From Clostridia bacterium (GTDB taxonomy: Bacteria; Bacillota; DSM-12270; Thermacetogeniales; Thermacetogeniaceae), in the NCBI GenBank assembly GCA_902812435.1, contig CADDZA010000004.1:1-48191 (forward strand): 48,191 nt of DNA, in the 5' to 3' direction. Made by a program: the position numbers and the translations under genes. The notes under the pieces were generated by a model. That model ran no database searches. It saw nothing but the letters and a program-made list of their open reading frames with translations, and was not told the origin of the DNA. Positions 8,842 through 17,520 of this stretch are shown piece after piece. Every line of letters starts with the position of its first letter. Within the stretch, counting starts at the first letter, position 1.

Positions 8842-9912
8842 TTAAACAACCTCTTTAAGAGTCCGTTCGTTTGCTGTTTCCATGTTTTTGCTTTCGGTTC
8901 CGGCATCCAGCCCCAGTTTTCGCATCACCTGCTGGGTCAACAGTAAGGAAATTAGTGCCTCTGCCCCCTGGTTTTGGTTTACTCCGTTGGGGATCAGGGC
9001 GTCGTGACATCCTCCTGTTTTATGATTGTACAGGGGAACATTGTTTATATTTTTTCCAAAATACCAGTCGGAAGCCAAACGGGCCAGAGAGGCGTATTCA
9101 TCCTCCCCGGTCGCGACAAAGGCTTCCACGCACGCCAGGGCCGTAGAACAGGCGTCTACGGGCTGCTGATCATAGAATGGTATGTAATTCCCCTTCCGCC
9201 ACCAACCTCTGTTCCCAACAATATTCAAGTATCCCCTGGCGAATAACCTGTCGCTTAGGAAGTTCAATGACTCTCTTCCCACTTCAAGGGCCTTTCTGTC
9301 TGATGTAAGGTTGTAGTAAGCAAAAAGCGCATGAGGAAGCACCCCATTGCAATAGGTAATTCGTTCCTCGAACCAGTACCAGCCGGGGGATTTGTTGTGA
9401 TTATAAAAAGCAAGGAGTTGTTCGCAATACCTTGCCGCAGCTTCCCGCAAGAGATCGTGATACTGGGACAGGTCAAAAATTGTCGTGCCTTTTATGAGCC
9501 CGATCAGGGTATAGGCGATTGCCCTGGGATAATTCAGTTTCAGTACGACCGGCAGGGCTTTGATCGCCATTTCCCGGGTCATCCGGCGAACGTCTTCCAA
9601 ATTGGAGGAAGCCGCAACGCTACAGGCCAGGAATGCCCTTCCCAGGCTGTCTTCCGAATCCAGCTCGGGAGTGAAGCGGCCGTGCACCATCAGGTTGCAC
9701 CAGCTCCCGTCCGCACGTTGAGCGGAATGAAGGAAACCAGCATAGATCCTGGCATAGACCGGGCCTTCTTTTCCGGCCATGTTTAGAGCAACCAGCAGGG
9801 CGCGGGCATTATCGTCAACGGTGTACCCGCTGTTGAAATCGGGGTTGTTTCTCCTGGCAAACTGGACTATACCAGTAGCGTCAGTCATTGTTCTCAGGTG
9901 CCTGTAATCCAT
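8842..9912 (-). CDS. Toroid-type glycoside-processing protein linked to mannoside clusters
   Basis: Starting at ATG 9912 behind AAAGGGG, the product has 356 residues and begins MDYRHLRTMTDATGIVQFARR, followed by a SGYTVDDNARALL motif. Proteins with this TD-TGI and DDNARAL pattern occur beside GT4 transferases and are often annotated as glycosyl hydrolase or transferase. Repeating helical segments with Gly/Trp/Tyr turns (YARIYAGFLHSAQRADGSW, NSPGWYWFEE-like, AYYNLTSD) suggest an (alpha/alpha)6 toroid, the fold of many sugar epimerases and hydrolases. No catalytic residues can be assigned with confidence. It is the second gene of the minus-strand operon, 23 bp after the GT4 gene. The function is inferred only as mannoside processing. 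Confidence 0.65.
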   Translation of the reverse strand: MDYRHLRTMTDATGIVQFARRNNPDFNSGYTVDDNARALLVALNMAGKEGPVYARIYAGFLHSAQRADGSWCNLMVHGRFTPELDSEDSLGRAFLACSVAASSNLEDVRRMTREMAIKALPVVLKLNYPRAIAYTLIGLIKGTTIFDLSQYHDLLREAAARYCEQLLAFYNHNKSPGWYWFEERITYCNGVLPHALFAYYNLTSDRKALEVGRESLNFLSDRLFARGYLNIVGNRGWWRKGNYIPFYDQQPVDACSTALACVEAFVATGEDEYASLARLASDWYFGKNINNVPLYNHKTGGCHDALIPNGVNQNQGAEALISLLLTQQVMRKLGLDAGTESKNMETANERTLKEVV

Positions 9913-9935
9913 TGGTTTTACCCCTTTCAGGCTCT

Positions 9936-11093
9936 TTACGAGACAATACCCGCCATGGATGGTCTCAACACGCTTTTTGCCAGGTTGGCATACTGTTTCG
10001 CAACATGCGGCCAACAAAGGGTCTTCCCAAGCTGGGCGGTTTTCTTTTCAAGTTGTGACTTTAGCTGGGGGTTGCCCAAAACCTTGTCCAGGAGTTCGGC
10101 AATCGCCTCTGGGTTTGTACTCGGGGCGATAAGCCCCCGTTCCCCCTCTGCCAGCATATCAAGGGCATATTCGTACGGGGTCGCAACGATGGCACGTCCG
10201 CAACCGATGGCATAGGACAGTGTTCCGCTTACAGCCTGTTCGAGATTGGGATATGGACTCAGATAGATATCCGTCATGTAGAGGTAGTCCCCAAGCTCCT
10301 CAAGTTCAAGAAAGCGATTGATGAATTTAACGTGATGCTCCAGCCTCATCTCGGTCACCATGTTCGTCAGCATGTCCCGGTAGCTTTCACCCTCTCTTCT
10401 CAACAACATGGGGTGTGTCCTTCCGGCAATAAGGTAAAGCACATCCGGGTATTTATCCGCCAGATACTTTATGGCCAGAATGCCGTTTTCCAGCCCCTTG
10501 CCAGGACCAATTAATCCAAAGGTGGTGATCACCTGACGCCCGGCAAGCCCGTATTTCTGTTTGAGATATCCCCGGCTTTTTCCCTGAAATGCGGGAACGC
10601 CGTGGTAGATTACGCAGATTTTTTCCAGCGGCACCGCATAAACCCTTTCCAGCAAACGTGCCGAACCTTTTGTCATGCAGATGACCCTGGCAGCTTGTTG
10701 AGCAAGTTTCCGGAGAATGAAAAGTTGATTCCTTGAAGGACGCGGCAGGATCGTGTGCACTACCAGCAGGTAAGGCTTGGTGAGGTGAGAGATGAAATTA
10801 AGAATGTACTCCCCGTCCGCACCTCCAAAGATGCCGTACTCATGCTGGATGATAACCAGATCGATCTGTTGTGAGGTGTTGATTGCTTCCGCTACGCTTA
10901 AGTAGTCCTCTTTTACGTCCTGACGGATTTCGTACAGCACCTCAGCGGGATAGGAATATGAGTACTCGGAGTCTGACATTGCCACAATAGGAACCTCGAT
11001 TCCGCATTCGAGAAGGTTATCCCTCAGATCTTTCGAAAAACTAGCTATACCACACTGCTTGGGGGGGTATGTGCCTACGTTTAAAATAACCAT
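9936..11093 (-). CDS. GT4 family glycosyltransferase
   Basis: The start is ATG 11093, seven bases after GAGGAGGT, giving 385 residues beginning MVILNVGTYPPKQCGIASFS. This is a GT-B glycosyltransferase of family GT4: an N-terminal acceptor domain, VIYHGVP, FGLIGPGKGLENGILAIKYL, and a donor site region YLSPYPNLEQAVSGTLSYAIGCGRAIVAT. The usual EX7E motif is modified, with Glu in PNLEQAVSGTLSYA and no second Glu in the normal place. It is the first gene of the minus-strand operon and would transfer mannose (or glucose) from a nucleotide sugar; GDP-mannose is the natural guess from the neighbours. Confidence 0.85.
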   Translation of the reverse strand: MVILNVGTYPPKQCGIASFSKDLRDNLLECGIEVPIVAMSDSEYSYSYPAEVLYEIRQDVKEDYLSVAEAINTSQQIDLVIIQHEYGIFGGADGEYILNFISHLTKPYLLVVHTILPRPSRNQLFILRKLAQQAARVICMTKGSARLLERVYAVPLEKICVIYHGVPAFQGKSRGYLKQKYGLAGRQVITTFGLIGPGKGLENGILAIKYLADKYPDVLYLIAGRTHPMLLRREGESYRDMLTNMVTEMRLEHHVKFINRFLELEELGDYLYMTDIYLSPYPNLEQAVSGTLSYAIGCGRAIVATPYEYALDMLAEGERGLIAPSTNPEAIAELLDKVLGNPQLKSQLEKKTAQLGKTLCWPHVAKQYANLAKSVLRPSMAGIVS

Positions 11094-11163
11094 CTTCAAT
11101 ACCTCCTCTTCAGGATCACATAACGCTTTCCTCATCATGCTATCCTTACATCAGGCTTGTCAG

Positions 11164-11228
11164 ATGGTTAACCATATAGGTTATAAATAGTAGGCGCTTA
11201 TAGGTGAATTGTGATAAGTTGGTTAACC
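11164..11228. repeat. Two GGTTAACC palindromes in a divergent promoter region
   Basis: The 345-bp gap between the GT4 operon (minus) and dnaE (plus) holds two copies of GGTTAACC, at 11166-11173 and 11221-11228, with starts 55 bp apart, close to five helical turns. The first extends to a 12-bp perfect palindrome, ATGGTTAACCAT (11164-11175). They lie upstream of the GT4 gene and could be operator sites for a dimeric regulator. I see no coding sequence in the gap. A minus-strand promoter for the GT4 operon must be here but no convincing box pair stands out. Confidence 0.35.
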
Positions 11229-11400
11229 GAGGATAATTTGGTGAGGCATGAAACTTTTTGATAAAGTGGAAGAGGAAAGAACTGTTCAAATCTATAATAA
11301 ACTATTTCACCAATTTCGCCAAGTACTTTAATTGATTGAGATGCTATTTTTTGAGCGGTAATAAGCGACAAGAAGGCCCCGGGTTTCTATAAGGTAATTT

Positions 11401-11428
11401 TTTAAACGAAATTAACCTATGGTAAAAT
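11401..11428 (+). promoter_or_regulatory. Probable dnaE promoter
   Basis: TTTAAA (11401-11406), a 16-nt spacer and TAAAAT (11423-11428) form a sigma-A-like promoter. Transcription would begin near 11435, shortly before the dnaE start. The -35 box is weak. Confidence 0.45.
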
Positions 11429-11473
11429 AATATTTGGTTGGTTAGCTATCCCAAAGGGAGCATGGTAGGCATT

Positions 11474-14400
11474 ATGAGTAAAGATTTGCTGGATTTTGTC
11501 CACCTTCATGTACACAGTGAATACAGCCTTCTGGACGGGGCATCCCGTTTGAAAGACCTGGTGCGGACCGCCGCCGAACTTGGTATGACATCCCTTGCCA
11601 TTACAGACCACGGCGTCATGTATGGGGTAATTGACTTTTACCGTCTGGCAAAACAGCATGGCATCCATCCGGTGCTGGGCTGCGAGGTCTATGTGGCGCC
11701 GCGCAGCCGTTTTGACAGGTCCCCGCATGTGGACGACTCCCCGCACCACCTGGTCCTGCTGGCCGAAAATGAGAAGGGTTATAAAAACCTGATAGCCCTG
11801 GTCTCTGCCGCATACCTGGAGGGTTTTTATTATAAGCCCAGGGTGGACAAAGATCTCCTCGCGGCACACAGCGAAGGCCTCATTGCCATGAGTGCCTGCC
11901 TCGCTGGGGAAATACCGAAGCACATCCTGGCGGGTGATGACGCTAAAGCCAGGGAAGCCGCCGGTTCGTACCGGGAGATTTTCGGACCTTCCAGTTTCTT
12001 TCTGGAATTGATGGACCACCAGCTCCCCGAACAGCAGCATGTCAACGCAGGCTTGAGGGAAATCGGTCGTCAACTGAAAATACCGTTGGTCGTGACCAAC
12101 GACTCTCACTACATCAGGAAAGAGGATGCCAGGGTCCAGGACGTGCTGCTTTGTATCCAGACCGGTAAAACACTGGAGGAAGAGAACCGCCTGCGTTTTT
12201 CAGGGCAGGAGTTTTACCTGAAATCCGCGGCCGAAATGGCTGCTCTGTTCCCTGATGACCGGGAAGCCCTCATGCGGACCCGGGAGATAGCGGAAAGGTG
12301 TCAGGTGGAATTCGATTTCAACCAGATGCACCTACCCGTTTTTGAGGTTCCGGAGGGGTACGATCTCGATTCTTATTTACAAGAGCTTTGTTACGCCGGT
12401 TTGGCACGGCGTTTCCCCGGAGAAATTCCCGTCGAGGTCCGGGAAAGGGTGGACTACGAGCTGAGTGTCATCCGGCAGATGGGCTTTTCCGGTTACTTCC
12501 TCATAGTCCAGGACTTCATCAACTGGTCCCGTAGAAGGGGTATTCTCGTGGGGCCCGGCCGGGGTTCGGCGGCGGGCTCCCTGGTAGCCTATGCATTAGG
12601 GATTACGAATATCAATCCTCTCAAGTACGGCCTGCTCTTCGAGCGCTTCCTGAACCCGGACCGGATCACCATGCCCGATATTGACATTGATTTTTGTTTC
12701 GAACGGCGTGGCGAAGTTATCGACTACGTGGTGGAGAAGTACGGGGCGGATCATGTCGCCCAGATCATCACTTTTGGAACCATGATGGCCAGGGCTGCCA
12801 TACGTGACGTGGGACGTGTGCTCAACCTTCCCCTTTCCGAAGTGGACCGCATTGCCAAGCTTGTCCCTGAAGAACTCGGGGTCACCATTGACAAGGCCCT
12901 GGAGACTTCACCTGAACTCAAGCAGCTCTATGATGAAGACCCCGATGTCCGCAATTTGCTCGACCTGGCCCGGGCGATTGAGGGCATGCCGCGCCACGCC
13001 TCCACCCATGCAGCCGGTGTCGTTATTTCCAAGGACCCGCTGACCTGTTACGTCCCGCTGCAGCGCACCGGTGACTCGATTGTCACGCAGTTTCCTAAGG
13101 AAACGGTTGAAGAGATCGGGCTGCTCAAAATGGACTTCCTGGGGCTCCGTACCCTTACCGTTATTGGAGATGCATTGAAGATCATCGAGGAGACACAGAA
13201 TATTAAACTTGATCTGGATAAACTCCCCCTCGATGACAAGGCTACTTATGACCTGCTGGGAACGGGTGAGAGCAGAGGAATCTTTCAGTTGGAAAGCGCT
13301 GGAATGCGCCACATCCTGAGGAACATGAAACCCCGGCGGTTTGAGGATTTGATTGCCCTAGTCGCCCTGTACAGGCCTGGACCTATCGGAAGCGGCATGG
13401 TCGACGATTTTATCAGCCGTAAAAACGGGCAGACGGAGGTAAAATACCTCCATCCCGTTCTTGAGCCGATCTTAAAGGAAACCTACGGAGTTATCCTGTA
13501 TCAGGAACAGGTAATGCAGATCTCCTGCGATCTCGCGGGGTTTACCATGGCCCAGGCCGATTCCCTGAGGAGGGCGATGGGCAAGAAGAAACCGGAGGTG
13601 ATCGCAGGGCTGCGGGAAACCTTTATTTCAGGGGCCGCAGAACGTCAAATTGACCCTAAGGTAGCAGGACAGATCTTTGATTTGATGGAGCACTTTGCGG
13701 GCTATGGATTTAATAAAAGCCACTCCGCCGCATACGCCTTGATCGCCTATCAGACCGCTTACCTGAAAACCCACTACCCGGTAGCTTTTATGGCGGCTCT
13801 GCTCACCAGCTTCCGCGGAAACTCAGACAAAGTATCTTATTACATCCAGGAATGTCGCCGCCTGGGGATCGAGATCCTGCCTCCTGACGTAAACGAAAGC
13901 CTGGAGAACTTTACAGTTGTGGGAGATAGCATCAGGTTTGGGCTGGCGGCGGTAAAGAATGTTGGAGAAGAGGCGGTAGAGGCCATCATAGCGGCGCGCC
14001 AGAACGGAGGCCCGTTTCTTTCCCTGGACGACTTCTGCCAGCGTGTTGACCTGCGGCAGGTGAACAAACGGGTGATTGAAAGCCTTATCATGTGCGGTGC
14101 CTTTGATTCCTTGAAGGCTTACCGGTCACAGTTGATCGCAATTCTTGAAGACTGCATCGAAACCGCCCAGGCAAACCGCCGGGATCAGGGTGCCCAGATC
14201 GATGGCCAGGTCTCCCTATTCGACCTGATCGGAGGGCAAGAACGTGTGCAGGTGCAGCGCAACCTCCCTGATATTCCGGAATACTCCCAGCATGAACTCC
14301 TCGCCATGGAAAAAGAGGTCCTGGGTTTCTACGTCAGCGGCCACCCACTCAGCGGCTGCAGTGACCTCCTGGCCGGCCGGGCAACCCCCATAGGAGATCT

Positions 14401-14959
14401 TTCTAAATATAAAGATGGCGAGAGGTTGACACTGGGAGGCATCGTTACGTCCCTGCGTCGCAGGACCTCCAGACGCGGCGAAGGGGTAATCCGCTTTACT
14501 CTGGAGGATTTGGGAGGGAGTGTTGAGATCACCTTTTTCCCCGGCAACAGCCACAGGGATCTCGCCTTTCTTAAAGAAGATGCGATTGTGCTCGTGGACG
14601 GGAGGCTGAGCCTACAGGAAGAGTCGTACCGCTTTTTTGCCGAGGATGTCAGACCGCTCCAGGTCCCATCCGCTCAGCCGGAGCAGGTGCTGTACGTTCG
14701 TATCAATCCCCTGGCGGGAAACCCCGCTGTAATGGAGAGATTGCGGATCCTCCTGATGCAGCAGCACGGCCCTACTCCCGTTTTTCTTTATTTTGTGAAG
14801 CAGAAGGAACTCCTGAAGACCGACCCATCTTTTTGGGTGGACGTCACACCGGATCTCTGCTACCAGGTAGAGGGTCTCTGCGGGCCCGGCTCCTGTTTCG
14901 TGCTCGACTCCAATTCAAAAATAAAAATTGCCGGGTTGACTTTGACAACAACTGCATAG
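11474..14959 (+). CDS. dnaE: DNA polymerase III alpha subunit, DnaE type
   Basis: This is the replicative polymerase subunit of the DnaE class, 1161 residues from ATG 11474. The N-terminal PHP domain begins at once (FVHLHVHSEYSLLDGASR). The palm shows the catalytic acidic cluster PDIDIDF, with RGSAAGSLVAYALG before it and YRPGPIGSGMVDDFI after. HhH and beta-binding regions follow (YGFNKSHSAAYALIAYQTAYLK). An OB-fold lies near residues 980-1060 (LTLGGIVTSLRRR...). In Firmicutes DnaE works beside PolC, which is not in this window. An upstream in-frame ATG at 11462 has AAGGGAG only one base away and is less likely. Confidence 0.96.
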   Translation: MSKDLLDFVHLHVHSEYSLLDGASRLKDLVRTAAELGMTSLAITDHGVMYGVIDFYRLAKQHGIHPVLGCEVYVAPRSRFDRSPHVDDSPHHLVLLAENEKGYKNLIALVSAAYLEGFYYKPRVDKDLLAAHSEGLIAMSACLAGEIPKHILAGDDAKAREAAGSYREIFGPSSFFLELMDHQLPEQQHVNAGLREIGRQLKIPLVVTNDSHYIRKEDARVQDVLLCIQTGKTLEEENRLRFSGQEFYLKSAAEMAALFPDDREALMRTREIAERCQVEFDFNQMHLPVFEVPEGYDLDSYLQELCYAGLARRFPGEIPVEVRERVDYELSVIRQMGFSGYFLIVQDFINWSRRRGILVGPGRGSAAGSLVAYALGITNINPLKYGLLFERFLNPDRITMPDIDIDFCFERRGEVIDYVVEKYGADHVAQIITFGTMMARAAIRDVGRVLNLPLSEVDRIAKLVPEELGVTIDKALETSPELKQLYDEDPDVRNLLDLARAIEGMPRHASTHAAGVVISKDPLTCYVPLQRTGDSIVTQFPKETVEEIGLLKMDFLGLRTLTVIGDALKIIEETQNIKLDLDKLPLDDKATYDLLGTGESRGIFQLESAGMRHILRNMKPRRFEDLIALVALYRPGPIGSGMVDDFISRKNGQTEVKYLHPVLEPILKETYGVILYQEQVMQISCDLAGFTMAQADSLRRAMGKKKPEVIAGLRETFISGAAERQIDPKVAGQIFDLMEHFAGYGFNKSHSAAYALIAYQTAYLKTHYPVAFMAALLTSFRGNSDKVSYYIQECRRLGIEILPPDVNESLENFTVVGDSIRFGLAAVKNVGEEAVEAIIAARQNGGPFLSLDDFCQRVDLRQVNKRVIESLIMCGAFDSLKAYRSQLIAILEDCIETAQANRRDQGAQIDGQVSLFDLIGGQERVQVQRNLPDIPEYSQHELLAMEKEVLGFYVSGHPLSGCSDLLAGRATPIGDLSKYKDGERLTLGGIVTSLRRRTSRRGEGVIRFTLEDLGGSVEITFFPGNSHRDLAFLKEDAIVLVDGRLSLQEESYRFFAEDVRPLQVPSAQPEQVLYVRINPLAGNPAVMERLRILLMQQHGPTPVFLYFVKQKELLKTDPSFWVDVTPDLCYQVEGLCGPGSCFVLDSNSKIKIAGLTLTTTA

Positions 14960-14994
14960 TCTTTATAAAATAATGTAATTCGTGGTATTATTTT
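14942..14994 (+). promoter_or_regulatory. mtrB promoter inside the 3' end of dnaE, with AT-rich inverted repeat
   Basis: A perfect -35 box TTGACA (14942-14947) lies in the last codons of dnaE. A 16-nt spacer leads to TATAAA (14964-14969). Just downstream, AAAATAAT (14967-14974) and ATTATTTT (14987-14994) form an 8-bp inverted repeat over the likely start of transcription. mtrB is thus probably transcribed separately from dnaE. Confidence 0.6.
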
Positions 14995-15018
14995 GATATC
15001 GAAAGGTGGGTGGAATGG

Positions 15019-15246
15019 ATGGCGGATGAAGCAGTTCAAGCTGAATATATAGCGGTCAAGGCTTTAGAAAATGGAGTCACCATTATCGGCCTCACCCGCG
15101 GCCGGGACACAAAGTTTCATCACACCGAGAAGCTGGACAAGGGGGAAGTGATGATTGCCCAGTTCACCGAGCATACCTCGGCGATAAAGATACGCGGTCG
15201 GGCAGAGGTATACACCAAATTTGGAGTTATAACAACCTCTATATAA
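15019..15246 (+). CDS. mtrB: TRAP, tryptophan RNA-binding attenuation protein
   Basis: The 75-residue product matches the Bacillus TRAP protein along its whole length: VIKA-like [23 protein letters not shown], then [32 protein letters not shown] forms an 11-subunit ring that, when loaded with tryptophan, binds a series of GAG/UAG triplets in trp leader RNA and causes termination or hides ribosome sites. The Thr and Gly residues of the tryptophan pocket (LTRGRDT) and the Lys/Arg residues of the RNA face (EKLDKG, IKIRGR) are kept. The start is ATG 15019, eight bases after AAAGGTGGG; the GTG at 15010 is inside that site. No trp genes or GAG/UAG triplet arrays were seen in the window, so its targets lie elsewhere. 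Confidence 0.93.
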   Translation: MADEAVQAEYIAVKALENGVTIIGLTRGRDTKFHHTEKLDKGEVMIAQFTEHTSAIKIRGRAEVYTKFGVITTSI

Positions 15247-15346
15247 AATAATTTATAATGAAAATTAAATTTACCAGGAAGGATTCTTTTATCATCTGGT
15301 CGAAATGCTTACCCGCTAGAATTTTGGATAGGAGGGGCCAAAATTC

Positions 15347-15547
15347 ATGTGGACTGTGGTTTATATTGCATCGAATCGCGCCACCGCCGAAACGCTCAAG
15401 AAAATTCTTAACAAAGAGGGACTCCTGGTAATGCTCCGTCCTACCGGCATCCCTCATTTAGGGGACGGGAGCACCGTAGAAGTGTTAGTTCCGGAGTCCG
15501 AAGCCGAAGAAGCGCATGAGATACTCAGCACCACTCCTGCCGTTTAG
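15347..15547 (+). CDS. Small DUF2007-like protein
   Basis: The 66-residue protein (MWTVVYIASNRATAETLKKIL...) resembles the DUF2007/putative signal-transducing family: a ferredoxin-like beta-alpha-beta fold with VVYIASN at strand 1, then GIPHLGDGSTVEVLVPE, and a final helix SEAEEAHEIL. Members bind no known ligand and their role is unclear. The ATG is preceded by GGAGGGG. It sits 120 bp before accD in the same direction and is probably in the fatty-acid/glycolysis transcription unit. The family assignment rests on pattern and size only. Confidence 0.65.
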   Translation: MWTVVYIASNRATAETLKKILNKEGLLVMLRPTGIPHLGDGSTVEVLVPESEAEEAHEILSTTPAV

Positions 15548-15584
15548 GGGGGTAATGTTCACCAGCAAAGTTTCTCCAACGGTA

Positions 15585-15615
15585 ATTTCCTGCAGGGTCT
15601 CGCTCTGCAGGAAAT
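15585..15615 (+). promoter_or_regulatory. Perfect 11-bp stem-loop in the accD leader
   Basis: ATTTCCTGCAG (15585-15595) and CTGCAGGAAAT (15605-15615) form an 11-bp perfect stem with a 9-nt loop. No T-run follows, so it is not a normal terminator. It lies between the DUF2007-like stop and the accD ribosome site (AAGGAG, 15655-15660) and could be an operator or an RNA processing/stability element. Confidence 0.45.
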
Positions 15616-15667
15616 ATTTCATTATGATGCTGGAATAGGACTGGGACTGAAGATAAGGAGTGATCAA

Positions 15668-16525
15668 GTGTTAAAGGACCTATTCCGTAAACAAAAAAGG
15701 TACATCACGGTACAGCCAGGTACTGCGCCTGAACATGAAGAAGAGAAAGAACCCTTATGGATCAAATGCCCCGACTGCGGGGAAATTTTATATGTACGTG
15801 AATTGGAAAAAGGCTTGAAGGTCTGCTCGAAATGCCGTTATCACTTTCGCCTCTCCGCGCCGGAGAGGATTGCTGCCACCGTCGACGACAACACCTTTCA
15901 GGAGTTGGATGGGGATCTGAAAGCTGTAGATCCGCTGTCCTTCCCCGCCTACCGGTCCAAGCTGTCATCGGCTGAACAGGAAACCGGCATGCGCGATGCC
16001 ATTCTCACCGGTCAGGGAGCAATCGAAGGGCGGCCGGTACTGATAGGGGTGCTGGAGCCTAATTTTATTATGGGGAGTATGGGGTGTATTGTCGGTGAAA
16101 AAATTACCAGACTGGTTGAAAGGGCCATCAAGAGCAAGCTTCCGGTTATCCTCTTTTCAGCCTCCGGAGGAGCGCGCATGCAGGAAGGGGTTTTTTCCCT
16201 GATGCAGATGGCCAAGACAAGCGCGGCAATTGCCAGGCTTCACGAGGCCGGGATCTTGTATGTTTCAGTCCTGACAGATCCTACTACGGGGGGCGTCCTG
16301 GCAAGCTTTGCTACCCTCGGGGATATCATTCTTGCGGAACCTGGAGCACTGATCGGTTTTGCCGGTCGTCGGGTAACGGAGCAAACTCTGAAAGAAAAGC
16401 TCCCTCCTGATTTTCAAACCGCGGAGTTCTGCTTTAACCACGGTCTGATCGACCTGATTGTGCCCCGCAACGAAATGCGGCAGATACTGGCGCAGATTCT
16501 TTCTCTCCACAGTGAAAGGGGTTAA
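15668..16525 (+). CDS. accD: Acetyl-CoA carboxylase carboxyltransferase subunit beta
   Basis: AccD pairs with AccA to move the carboxyl group from carboxybiotin to acetyl-CoA, the first step of fatty acid synthesis. The 285-residue protein has the N-terminal four-cysteine zinc ribbon (IKCPDCGEILY and VCSKCRYHF), then the crotonase-like carboxyltransferase core with FSASGGARMQEG and TDPTTGGVLASFA. The start is GTG 15668 behind AAGGAG. accA follows after 4 bp. The biotin carrier and biotin carboxylase genes (accB, accC) are not in the window. Confidence 0.95.
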   Translation: MLKDLFRKQKRYITVQPGTAPEHEEEKEPLWIKCPDCGEILYVRELEKGLKVCSKCRYHFRLSAPERIAATVDDNTFQELDGDLKAVDPLSFPAYRSKLSSAEQETGMRDAILTGQGAIEGRPVLIGVLEPNFIMGSMGCIVGEKITRLVERAIKSKLPVILFSASGGARMQEGVFSLMQMAKTSAAIARLHEAGILYVSVLTDPTTGGVLASFATLGDIILAEPGALIGFAGRRVTEQTLKEKLPPDFQTAEFCFNHGLIDLIVPRNEMRQILAQILSLHSERG

Positions 16526-16529
16526 GCAA

Positions 16530-17480
16530 TTGCCTAATGTGATCCTTGATTTTGAAAAACCGCTTTTAGAATTGGAAAACCGCATTGCCGAACTTAAACA
16601 ATACGCCGGAGATAAGGGGATTGATCTGGCTGCGGAAATCAATATCCTGGAGAATCGGCTCCGCGAATTAAAGAAAGAAATTTATGAAAACCTGACCCCC
16701 TGGCAACGTACCCAGCTGGCGCGCCATCCGGAGCGGCCGAATGCCCTCGATTATTTCAACCTGCTTTTTACGGATTTTCTCCCGCTTTGTGGCGATCGCT
16801 GCTACGGGGATGATCCTGCCCTGGTAGGCGGTATTGCCCGCTTCGAGGGGGTTCCGGTCACCGTAATCGGACACGTGAAGGGGCATAATACGAAGGAGAA
16901 TCTTGCCCGCAATTTCGGTATGCCCAACCCGGAGGGCTTTCGGAAGGCGCTCCGCCTGGTGCAGCAGGCTGAAAAATTTCAACGTCCGGTCATTTCTTTG
17001 GTAGATACCCCCGGGGCATATTCCGGCGCAGGTGCGGAGGAGCGTGGACAGGCCTGGGCGATTGCGAACAACCTGTTCGCTTTTTCCCGCTTAAAGACAC
17101 CCATTATCGTGATCATTACAGGAGAAGGAGGCAGCGGGGGGGCACTGGCCCTCGGTGTGGGTGACGTTTTGCTGATGCTGGAGAACTCGATTTTCTCTGT
17201 TATCTCTCCGGAGGGGTGTGCTACCATACTCTGGAAAGATTCGCAGCGTGCTCCTGAAGCGGCCAGCGCCTTGAAGCTGACGGCATCCGAACTTTTAAGC
17301 CTGGGGCTTATAGATGGCGTGATACCGGAACCATTAGGGGGTGCACACCGCGACCCCAAGGGGACGGCTGATAATATCAGGGCTGAAATAAGACAGAGAT
17401 TGCAGGAATTAAGGCAAATCGACGCCGAACAACTGGTTGCCGCTCGCTGGAGCCGCCTCCGCCGCATATGCGGTTTTTGA
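16530..17480 (+). CDS. accA: Acetyl-CoA carboxylase carboxyltransferase subunit alpha
   Basis: This is the partner of AccD in the carboxyltransferase heterotetramer. From TTG 16530 (nine bases after AAAGGGG) the product has 316 residues, the usual length. Family features are [16 protein letters not shown] at the N-terminus, [39 protein letters not shown] and [17 protein letters not shown], which build the biotin and CoA-facing oxyanion sites. It lies in the accD-accA-pfkA-pyk run. Confidence 0.95.
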   Translation: MPNVILDFEKPLLELENRIAELKQYAGDKGIDLAAEINILENRLRELKKEIYENLTPWQRTQLARHPERPNALDYFNLLFTDFLPLCGDRCYGDDPALVGGIARFEGVPVTVIGHVKGHNTKENLARNFGMPNPEGFRKALRLVQQAEKFQRPVISLVDTPGAYSGAGAEERGQAWAIANNLFAFSRLKTPIIVIITGEGGSGGALALGVGDVLLMLENSIFSVISPEGCATILWKDSQRAPEAASALKLTASELLSLGLIDGVIPEPLGGAHRDPKGTADNIRAEIRQRLQELRQIDAEQLVAARWSRLRRICGF

Positions 17481-17520
17481 GGGGGGAAGAATACCTTTTG
17501 AAATTAAGAAGGTGAGATAT

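Noticed and set aside
11417-12109. 230-residue minus-strand frame opposite dnaE
   Set aside because: It is a shadow of the PHP domain coding region with no ribosome site or known motif.
15258-15431. 57-codon frame starting at ATG 15258
   Set aside because: It has no ribosome site and mostly overlaps the DUF2007-like gene in another frame.
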